A stretch of 5,369 bases of DNA from positions 1 through 5,369 of the forward strand of contig QJVU01000469.1 in the NCBI GenBank assembly GCA_003235605.1. The letters run 5' to 3'. Source of the stretch: Planctomycetota bacterium (lineage in GTDB: Bacteria > Planctomycetota > UBA1135 > UBA2386). The position numbers and the translations under genes were made by a program. Every line of letters begins with the position of its first letter. Within the stretch, counting starts at the first letter, position 1. The notes beneath the pieces were generated by a model, which did not search any database, was not told the origin of the DNA, and saw only the letters and a program-made list of their open reading frames with translations. This document shows positions 1 through 5,369 of the stretch, in pieces.

Positions 1-1
1 G

Positions 2-2983
2 ACGCTGATCAAGCCCAACACGTCACCGTCTGCGCGCCAGCTTCATGCCATGGCTTACGACCCCGCCCGAAAGCGCACGGTGTTGTTCGGCGGCTGGAAC
101 GGCAATGACTACCTGGCAGACACCTGGGACTGGGACGGCAACAACTGGCTGCAGCTGCAGCCCACCGCGTCGCCGCCCAAGCGCAACAGCCACGTCATGG
201 CATTCGACAACATCCGCAAGCGGATGGTCCTGTTCGGAGGGTGGAATGGGAAAGCCTACCTGAACGACACCTGGGAGCTGGACACGAAGACCTGGACACA
301 GGTGCAGACGACGTCCACCCCTCCTGGTCTGCTGGAAACGGCGATGGTGTACGACGAGGCCCGCCAGCGCACGGTGGTCTTCGGCGGCCGCACCGTCAGC
401 GGGCCGGTCGCGGATACGTGGGAGTGGGACGGCAAGGACTGGACGAAGTCCCAGCCGAAGGCCTCACCCTTGGCCCGGTCCCGCCACGCGATGGCCTACG
501 ACTCCGCCCGCCGGCGGACAGTGCTCTTCGGCGGCCTGAGCGGCGAGGGCTACATGGCGGACACGTGGGAGTGGGACGGCACGAACTGGAAGGAGATCCA
601 GCCCAGCGCGGCGCCCGGCAAGCGCGCCCAACATGCCTTGGCCTATGACGCCCGTCGCCAGCGGATGGTGCTCTTCGGAGGGTGGGACGGACTCGGATAC
701 CTGGCAGATACCTGGGAGTTCGACGGCAACGACTGGGTGCAGGTCCGCAACGTAACCTCACCCACCGGTCGGGAACGCCACCGGATGGTGTTCGACTCCG
801 ACCGGGCGCGCGCCGTGCTCTTCGGTGGGACCCTCGGCTCGCTCTACTACAAGGAAACCTGGGAGTACGACGGACCCAGGCTGGCGCTGATGGCGGACAC
901 CTCGCTCCTGGCCATCACCGGCGGCTCGCAGAAGTTCGTCCTGGACGCCGACACGCAACACGGCGGCCGGAACTACTGGATTTTCGGTTCCTTGAGCGGC
1001 ACGAACCCCGGCATTGACCTGGGACCCATGCACTTCCCCCTCAACCCCGATGCCTGGACGGATATCACCATCGCCCAGGCCAACACCTCGGTCCTGACGA
1101 ACACCAGGGGGGTGCTCGACTCTTCCGGAAAGGCCGAGGCGGCTTTCAACATCCCGGCGATCCCGGACCCGAGGGTGATCGGCCTGGTGTTCCACCACGC
1201 CTACCTCGTCTACGACACCCAGAGCAACTTCCACCTGGTCAGCAACCCGGTCTCGCTGCTGCTCACAGCTCCGCAAGACCGCATCATCGAAGTGTTCACG
1301 ACCGACAAGTACCTGGACAAGCCGGCCTCCTCCGGCAACTGGGGCAGCAACAAGCTCAACTTCGGCAACATCGGTGGTGACGGCGTCCTGGGCGACTTCA
1401 ACCACACCAACGGCAAGAACCTCGGGGGCAACGTCTTCGAATGGAGCACCGACGGCGGCACCACGATTCCGGCGGCACAATGCCTGGACAACGCACCCCA
1501 CACGATCACTGACGGGGTGTTCAACTTTCAGAGCTTTGTCGTCCCCGCCGGTGTGACGGTCCACTTCGTGGGCAAGAACCCGGTGCAGATCAACGTCTGG
1601 GGTGACATCGACATCCAGGGCAACGTCCTGCTGAACGGCGTGGACCTCAAGAAGGACGCCCACAAGGGCCAGGCCTCCAGCGGCGAGCAGGGCAGCATCG
1701 CGGGCGCCGGGGGTGGCCGCGGCGGCAAGGGCGGCGATCCGGGCGACGGCAACAGCAACAAGTCCAACTTCAATGGCCAGGACGGCGAGGATTGCCAGCT
1801 CCCCTCGGGACACGCGTACTCCGCGAACGTCGCCACCACGGGCGGTCCGGGCTCGGCGCAGTACCCCGCGGACGGCAAGAAGGCCTCGATCAAGTACACC
1901 CTGTTCGACGTCATCAGCGTCATGGCCACCCCCGGAGGTTCCGGCGGCGGCAACCTCCTGGCGGGCCAGGCCGGCAGCGCCATCTGGAAGGACAGCCAGG
2001 GCAAGCCCAACGCCACCTACAACAAGGAGATCGGACCCGCCCCCAAGGCCGGCACGGCCCTGGGCTGGGACCCCGTCAAGCCCACGACCGCCCGAAGCCT
2101 GGAGCACCACCAGGTGGGTGGCGCCGGCGGCGGCGGCGGCGGTTCGCATCCCCTCGGAGCGATCAGTTCGGGAAGCCTGTTCTACCGCGCTGGTCGCGGC
2201 GGCGGCGGCGGCGGCGGCGCGATCGCGATCCGCAGCGGCCGGCACCTGGCGATGGCCAGCGGTTCCACCCTCCAGGCGAAGGGCGGCAGCGCCTCCCCGA
2301 ACCTGAGTAGCCCATTCAGCGACAACGATCCCTGTCCCGGCGGCGGTGGCGCCGGCGGCACCATCTTCTTCCAGGTAGACGGCACCACCGACATGAAGGG
2401 GACCCTGGACGTCTCCGGCGGCAAGGGCGGCCAACTGATCGACAGCCCGACCTTCTCCGACACGATCACCAACCTCGGTGGAGACGGCGGCGCCGGAGTG
2501 ATCCGGATGGAGACCGTCGGCACCCTCGACAAGACCCGTCTCGGCACCACGGTCCCCGCCGCCAAGGACACCGACGTGCAGAAGCTGACGGACCAGGACC
2601 GGTTCGTGGGGGTGCGCTCCCTGTGGTACGAGGTCAACATCACCAACCCGCCGAAGTTCGTGCGCTACGAGATCCACGCCAAGGTGGACGGCCAGGACGT
2701 GACCTACAGCGATGACACCAACATCGGCAGCCTCGCCACCAAGGGCTCGACACCCCTGGTGTTCGTGGTCCAGGGCGCACAGCTGAAGAAGGACTTCAAC
2801 GGTGAGGTGGAACCGATCCCCAACACCATCAAGCCCTGGCGCCGCTACGTGGGGCCGTTTGTCACCGGCCAGTCGCTTTCGGGCGACGGCGCCCACGGCT
2901 TCCGGTTCGCACTGCTCCTGGACCGCAGCTTCAGCAAGCCCGTGGAAGTCCAGCACGTGACGGTCATCTACACCCTGGAGTGA
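2..2983 (+). CDS. Large kelch-repeat, glycine-rich secreted/surface-type protein (5' partial)
   Basis: The reading frame is open to the left edge. The codons before the ATG at 50 encode the linker SPSARQLHA, which matches the linkers between later repeats, so the true start lies upstream and ATG 50 is internal. The stop is TGA at 2981-2983. Numbering from Met-50: residues 1-277 are six kelch blades; about 278-408 are a module shared with the gene at 4139; about 409-530 are a second shared beta-rich segment ending in TDGVFNFQSF ... NPVQINVWGDI; about 552-825 are a glycine-rich region with recurring GGGGGGAIAI / GGTIFF / GTLDVSGGKGG strands, probably a beta-solenoid; about 848-977 are a beta-rich C-terminal domain. 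No enzyme motif, transmembrane helix or C-terminal sorting signal is visible. Any signal peptide would lie outside the window. An extracellular or cell-surface binding or structural role is inferred from composition and from the paralogue's signal peptide. The exact function is unknown. Confidence 0.93.
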   Translation, partial: TLIKPNTSPSARQLHAMAYDPARKRTVLFGGWNGNDYLADTWDWDGNNWLQLQPTASPPKRNSHVMAFDNIRKRMVLFGGWNGKAYLNDTWELDTKTWTQVQTTSTPPGLLETAMVYDEARQRTVVFGGRTVSGPVADTWEWDGKDWTKSQPKASPLARSRHAMAYDSARRRTVLFGGLSGEGYMADTWEWDGTNWKEIQPSAAPGKRAQHALAYDARRQRMVLFGGWDGLGYLADTWEFDGNDWVQVRNVTSPTGRERHRMVFDSDRARAVLFGGTLGSLYYKETWEYDGPRLALMADTSLLAITGGSQKFVLDADTQHGGRNYWIFGSLSGTNPGIDLGPMHFPLNPDAWTDITIAQANTSVLTNTRGVLDSSGKAEAAFNIPAIPDPRVIGLVFHHAYLVYDTQSNFHLVSNPVSLLLTAPQDRIIEVFTTDKYLDKPASSGNWGSNKLNFGNIGGDGVLGDFNHTNGKNLGGNVFEWSTDGGTTIPAAQCLDNAPHTITDGVFNFQSFVVPAGVTVHFVGKNPVQINVWGDIDIQGNVLLNGVDLKKDAHKGQASSGEQGSIAGAGGGRGGKGGDPGDGNSNKSNFNGQDGEDCQLPSGHAYSANVATTGGPGSAQYPADGKKASIKYTLFDVISVMATPGGSGGGNLLAGQAGSAIWKDSQGKPNATYNKEIGPAPKAGTALGWDPVKPTTARSLEHHQVGGAGGGGGGSHPLGAISSGSLFYRAGRGGGGGGGAIAIRSGRHLAMASGSTLQAKGGSASPNLSSPFSDNDPCPGGGGAGGTIFFQVDGTTDMKGTLDVSGGKGGQLIDSPTFSDTITNLGGDGGAGVIRMETVGTLDKTRLGTTVPAAKDTDVQKLTDQDRFVGVRSLWYEVNITNPPKFVRYEIHAKVDGQDVTYSDDTNIGSLATKGSTPLVFVVQGAQLKKDFNGEVEPIPNTIKPWRRYVGPFVTGQSLSGDGAHGFRFALLLDRSFSKPVEVQHVTVIYTLE
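50..880 (+). repeat. Six tandem kelch repeats, 147 bp (49 aa) each
   Basis: Repeat units begin at 50, 197, 344, 491, 638 and 785. The first five are exactly 147 bp, and the sixth is cut short at about 880 where the next domain begins. Each has the form (M/L)-x-(Y/F)-D-x-x-R-x-R-x-V-x-FGG, then usually a Tyr, then (D/E)TW-x-x-D, with an R-x-x-H in the linker. This is the kelch beta-strand signature: hydrophobic run, Gly-Gly, spaced aromatic and Trp. The unit at 344 is the outlier: its preceding linker lacks R-x-x-H (GLLETA) and its loop has PVAD where the others have Y-x-x-(D/E). Codons 2-49 are the tail of a further repeat or an N-terminal closing strand. Kelch propellers usually have six or seven blades, so most or all of the propeller is probably visible. 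Such propellers mediate protein or glycan binding; the ligand here is unknown. Confidence 0.9.
881..1273 (+). repeat. Copy 1 of duplicated ~131-aa secreted-protein module (within the kelch protein)
   Basis: This segment encodes residues 278-408 of the kelch protein and aligns without gaps to residues 25-155 of the protein starting at 4139. By eye about 84 of 131 residues are identical (roughly 64%). Shared blocks include ADTS, QHGGR-x-YW, GSL-x-GT, PLNPD, WTDIT, LTNT, IGLVFHHAY and SNPVSL. The DNA is also visibly similar, for example around 1041-1088 against 4371-4418. The segment is predicted beta-rich with no catalytic motif that I recognise. From memory, similar modules occur in hypothetical planctomycete secreted proteins. 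I do not know a formal domain name. Confidence 0.85.
2126..2143 (+). repeat. (GGC)5-GGT trinucleotide tract encoding polyglycine
   Basis: Five perfect GGC codons at 2126-2140 are followed by GGT, giving a six-glycine run after Gly-Ala in the glycine-rich domain of the kelch protein. The tract is in frame, so slippage would change glycine number without shifting the frame. Confidence 0.9.
2198..2218 (+). repeat. (GGC)7 trinucleotide tract encoding polyglycine
   Basis: Seven perfect, in-frame GGC codons encode seven consecutive glycines just before the strand AIAIR. It is the longest simple repeat in the window and lies 54 bp after the shorter GGC tract. Gain or loss of a unit would alter only loop length. 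Confidence 0.9.
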
Positions 2984-3020
2984 GGCACATCTGGTTCCGG
3001 ACTGCGGCGTCGCATCGGCC

Positions 3021-3998
3021 TTGACCACCCCCATCCCCACCCTCGCCGCGATCCGGGACACCCGGCAGCGCATCGACGGCTACATCGTCGAGACGCCGGT
3101 CTGGCACTGGCGCATTCAGGAGATCCACGAAGCCGTGGGGACCGACACCCGGGTCTACCTGAAGCTGGAGCTGTTCCAGCAGACCGGCACCTTCAAGCCC
3201 CGCGGCGCCCTGCGGGTGATGCTGGACCTGGACCGAGACGTCCTGGCCCGCGGCGTCACCGCGGTCAGCGCCGGCAACCATGCCATCGCCGTGGCCTACG
3301 CCGCAAGGCGCCTGGGCACCACCGCAAAGGTGGTGATGATCGAGACCGCCAACCCGGCGCGCATCGCCGCCTGTCGCGCCTACGGCGCCGAGGTGGTGAT
3401 GGCCGGCGACGCCCACGTCGCCTTCGACAGGGTGCACGAGATCGAGGCCGAGGAGGGGCGCACCTTCGTGCATCCGTTCGAGGGACCCCTCACGTCCCTG
3501 GGCACCGCCACCGTCGGGCTGGAGCTGATGGAGCAGGTGCCCGACCTGGATGCCGTGATCGTTCCCATTGGCGGCGGCGGCCTCTGCTCCGGCGTCGCCG
3601 CAGCGGTGAAGCTGATGCGCCCGAACACGAAGGTGTTCGGCGTCGAGCCCGAGGGCGCCGACACGATGCACCGCAGCTTTCAGAGCGGCAAGCCCGAGTC
3701 GATTCCCAAGGTGCACACCATCGCCGACAGCCTGGGCGCCCCCCACGCCTCGCCCTACAGCTTCGAGCTGTGCAGAACCTACGTCGACGACCTGGTGCTG
3801 ATCCGCGACGACGACATGCGCCGGGCCATGGGCCTGCTGTTCCGCGGGATGAAGCTGGCCGTGGAACCCGCCGGAGCCGCCGCCACCGCGGCGCTCTGCG
3901 GCCCGCTCCTGGAACGGCTCAGGGGCAAGCGCGTGGGCGTGCTCGTCTGTGGCGCGAACATCGACCTTGGGGGCTTCGCTCGGCTGGCAGCGACATAG
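3021..3998 (+). CDS. Threonine/serine dehydratase family protein (PLP-dependent, fold type II)
   Basis: The 325-residue product matches short, catabolic-type threonine ammonia-lyases: PLP-dependent deamination of L-threonine to 2-oxobutanoate, or of L-serine to pyruvate, in the cytoplasm. Visible motifs are TGTFKPRGA with the Schiff-base lysine at K59; SAGNH at 83-87; YGAEVV at 121-126; the PLP-phosphate loop GGGG at 184-187; GVEPEGA at 207-213; VEPAGAA at 281-287; and CGANID at 310-315, where Cys310 occupies the pyridine-nitrogen position. The length fits the ACT-less class (about 330 aa), not the longer biosynthetic IlvA. The start is TTG at 3021, giving the expected short N-terminus before TLAAIRDTRQRI. 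There is no in-frame ATG or GTG between it and the upstream in-frame stop at 2958, and no clear Shine-Dalgarno. It lies 37 nt after the kelch gene, so co-transcription is possible. Serine racemase, hydroxyaspartate ammonia-lyase or another family member cannot be excluded, so no symbol is given. Confidence 0.92.
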   Translation: MTTPIPTLAAIRDTRQRIDGYIVETPVWHWRIQEIHEAVGTDTRVYLKLELFQQTGTFKPRGALRVMLDLDRDVLARGVTAVSAGNHAIAVAYAARRLGTTAKVVMIETANPARIAACRAYGAEVVMAGDAHVAFDRVHEIEAEEGRTFVHPFEGPLTSLGTATVGLELMEQVPDLDAVIVPIGGGGLCSGVAAAVKLMRPNTKVFGVEPEGADTMHRSFQSGKPESIPKVHTIADSLGAPHASPYSFELCRTYVDDLVLIRDDDMRRAMGLLFRGMKLAVEPAGAAATAALCGPLLERLRGKRVGVLVCGANIDLGGFARLAAT

Positions 3999-4012
3999 GA
4001 TCACGCTAGAAT
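3984..4012 (+). promoter_or_regulatory. Putative sigma70-like promoter for the gene at 4139
   Basis: CTGGCA at 3984-3989 (4 of 6 matches to TTGACA) and TAGAAT at 4007-4012 (5 of 6 to TATAAT) are separated by 17 bp. The -35 element lies in the last codons of the dehydratase and the spacer spans its TAG stop. Transcription would begin near 4019, leaving a leader of about 120 nt. TAGAAT is an AT-containing hexamer in otherwise GC-rich DNA, which supports the call, but it rests on pattern only. Confidence 0.4.
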
Positions 4013-4127
4013 GTGCGCCTCGCCCTCGCGCCCCACTGGGCCCTGACCTGCCCGCCGCGGACGGCAACCCGGCAGAATCCGCTTCGCGCATCGCGACGAG
4101 CCGATCGGGAACGCCTCTTTCCCAGAC

Positions 4128-4131
4128 GGAG
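4128..4131 (+). promoter_or_regulatory. Ribosome binding site (GGAG) for the gene at 4139
   Basis: GGAG lies 7 nt before the ATG at 4139, an ideal Shine-Dalgarno spacing. It decides the start: the frame is open back to a TAG at 4007 and contains an earlier GTG at 4013, but that GTG has no ribosome binding site and would lie upstream of the predicted transcription start. Confidence 0.7.
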
Positions 4132-4138
4132 AACTGCC

Positions 4139-5369
4139 ATGCCGCACCACTCGCTCCCTCTCGGGTACCTGGTCCTTGCGCTCGCCGGCGCGACCTGCCC
4201 TGCCCAACAGCCCACCCTCACTGCGGACACCAGCTTCCTGTCCATCGCCGGCGGCACGCAGAAGTTCACGCTGCAGGCCGGCAGCCAACACGGCGGACGC
4301 CCCTACTGGGTCCTTGGCTCCCTGACCGGGACCACACCCGGCATCAACCTCGGCAACCTGCACCTGCCCCTCAACCCCGACCCCTGGACGGACATCACCC
4401 TCGCCTGGGCCAACACCCCCTGGCTGACGAACACCAACGGCAAGCTGGACCCATCCGGTGGGGCCCAGGCGTTCTTCAACCTGCCCAAGCTCCCAAACAC
4501 CCAGGCCATCGGTCTGGTCTTCCACCACGCCTACGTGGTCTACGACGCCCAGGGCATCTTCCACATGACCAGCAACCCGGTGTCCCTGACCCTGCGGGCC
4601 GTGGGGGCCGGCGCGATCAACGAGCTGTTCCAGGGGGACAGCCAGCTGGACAAGGCGGTGTCTGGCGGTACCTGGTTGAACGGCAGGGCGCTGCCACCCC
4701 AGGTGGGCGGCACCGGCATCCATGGCTCGTTCCAGGCCTCCACCGGGACCAGCTACGTCGACCCGGTCAGCCGCCAGACCTGGCATGTCTGGGGCACGGA
4801 CAACCAGGTCATACCGGCAAACCTGACCCTGAGCGGCAAGGCAGAGACCGTCACCGACGGCGTCTTCCACTTCACCGACTTCTTCCTGCCCCAGGGGGTG
4901 CGCGTAGTGTTCGAGGGTTCCAACCCGGTAGTGATCCACGTGCGCGGAAAGTGCCAGGTGGACGGCGCCATCGATCTGGGGGTGGCCTACCGCGATGCCA
5001 ACCAGAACATCCTGCGGGTCGTGCTGCAGCCGGACACCCCCGGCGGCGATCCCAACGACCAGACCAAGCCGTGGTACCCCCTGGGTTACTACGGGGGGCC
5101 CGACAAGGGGAACGGGCTGGGCCAGGCGCCCCAGACAGGGGGCCCTGGCGGCGGCCGCGGTGGCAAGGGGGGCGACGCCTGCCTGAACACCGGCGCCAAT
5201 GCCAGGGACAACGGCGCCAACGGCGACGACGTGCAGCTCAACTTCGGGCACTCCTATGCGACCCAGGCCAAGGGCACCGGTGGTCCTGGCGCGCCCCTCT
5301 ATCCCTCCGGCGGCGTGCTCAACAAGACCAGCGGCAACGACTTCGACGTGCTGGATGCCTACTCCGCCT
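4139..5369 (+). CDS. Secreted glycine-rich protein, paralogue of the kelch protein without kelch repeats (3' partial)
   Basis: An open frame of about 410 codons starts at ATG 4139 behind a good Shine-Dalgarno and runs off the right edge without a stop. Residues 1-22 look like a Sec signal peptide: hydrophobic core LGYLVLALAGA, then TCPA with likely cleavage before QQ. The n-region has only His, no Lys or Arg, which is weak. Residues 25-155 are the module shared with the kelch protein (about 64% identical by eye). Residues about 156-282 match its second segment, including TDGVFHFTDFFLPQGV ... NPVVIHVRG. From about residue 334 a glycine-rich region begins with GGGRGGKGGD, identical to the other protein, followed by GHSYAT ... 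GTGGPGAPLYPSGG. Homology continues to the edge, so the full gene probably also has a long glycine-rich solenoid. No lipobox is evident. The product is likely exported; its function is unknown. It has its own putative promoter. Confidence 0.9.
   Translation, partial: MPHHSLPLGYLVLALAGATCPAQQPTLTADTSFLSIAGGTQKFTLQAGSQHGGRPYWVLGSLTGTTPGINLGNLHLPLNPDPWTDITLAWANTPWLTNTNGKLDPSGGAQAFFNLPKLPNTQAIGLVFHHAYVVYDAQGIFHMTSNPVSLTLRAVGAGAINELFQGDSQLDKAVSGGTWLNGRALPPQVGGTGIHGSFQASTGTSYVDPVSRQTWHVWGTDNQVIPANLTLSGKAETVTDGVFHFTDFFLPQGVRVVFEGSNPVVIHVRGKCQVDGAIDLGVAYRDANQNILRVVLQPDTPGGDPNDQTKPWYPLGYYGGPDKGNGLGQAPQTGGPGGGRGGKGGDACLNTGANARDNGANGDDVQLNFGHSYATQAKGTGGPGAPLYPSGGVLNKTSGNDFDVLDAYSA
4211..4603 (+). repeat. 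Copy 2 of duplicated ~131-aa secreted-protein module
   Basis: This is the direct-repeat partner of 881-1273. It encodes residues 25-155, immediately after the predicted signal peptide, so the module is the N-terminus of the mature protein. In the other gene the same module directly follows the kelch blades. The alignment is ungapped over the full length, which supports it being an independently folding unit that tolerates different N-terminal partners. Confidence 0.85.

Noticed and set aside
50..52. ATG at 50 as the start of the kelch gene
   Set aside because: The frame is open to position 2 and upstream codons encode a kelch linker like the others, and no Shine-Dalgarno precedes the ATG.
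2984..3020. Terminator or promoter between the kelch gene and the dehydratase
   Set aside because: The 37-nt gap shows no stable hairpin with a T tract and no convincing -35/-10 pair.
758..3073. 771-codon open frame on the - strand, antisense to the kelch gene
   Set aside because: Its sequence is Val/Ala/Gly/Arg-rich with no domain, and it lies opposite a frame with clear kelch and paralogue homology. Long antisense frames are expected in very GC-rich coding DNA.
4011..4046. 11-codon leader peptide starting at ATG 4011
   Set aside because: There is no ribosome binding site, the ATG overlaps the putative -10 element, and the peptide shows no run of regulatory codons.
2964..4091. 375-codon open frame on the - strand, antisense to the dehydratase
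   Set aside because: The + strand frame carries every expected PLP-enzyme motif. The antisense product is low-complexity His/Gly/Ala/Val with no recognisable family.
4084..4096. TCGCG-CAT-CGCGA inverted repeat as a terminator or operator
   Set aside because: It has only a 5-bp stem with a 3-nt loop and no following T tract. Short palindromes like this are frequent by chance in GC-rich DNA.
4001..5251. 416-codon open frame on the - strand
   Set aside because: It is the shadow of the secreted gene at 4139, whose + strand frame has a ribosome binding site, signal peptide and paralogue match.

Overview
The window is very GC-rich, densely coding DNA with all three supported genes on the + strand. 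Two encode large, secreted-type, repeat- and glycine-rich proteins, and between them sits a PLP-dependent amino-acid dehydratase. The secreted proteins resemble, from memory, hypothetical secreted proteins of high-GC Planctomycetota: kelch-type blades with a VLFGG / DTWEWDG core, a module of the form GG-x-Q-x-F ... HHAY ... SNPV, then glycine-rich strands. I therefore infer a planctomycete or a similar environmental bacterium (moderate confidence). No rRNA, tRNA, mobile element, CRISPR array or phage gene was seen.

Layout. (1) Positions 2-2983: the 3' part of a gene for a kelch-propeller protein. The frame is open to the left edge, so the ATG at 50 is only an internal Met. Six kelch repeats of exactly 49 residues are followed by a ~131-residue module, a second conserved beta-rich segment, a long glycine-rich probable beta-solenoid with two pure GGC tracts, and a C-terminal beta-rich domain. 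(2) Positions 3021-3998: a complete threonine/serine dehydratase-family gene with a TTG start, 37 nt after gene 1 and with no obvious Shine-Dalgarno. (3) Positions 3999-4138: an intergenic leader with a plausible sigma70-like promoter and a good ribosome binding site. (4) Positions 4139-5369: a gene running off the right edge, easy to miss because it has no stop codon in the window. It encodes a signal peptide followed directly by a close paralogue of the non-kelch part of gene 1.

Genes 1 and 3 are thus two versions of one secreted architecture, with and without a kelch propeller, probably from duplication and domain shuffling. The dehydratase between them has no evident functional link. Its short gap to gene 1 allows co-transcription, while gene 3 appears to have its own promoter. 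I see no defence, toxin-antitoxin or other recognisable accessory system. The most notable content is the uncharacterised module shared by genes 1 and 3.
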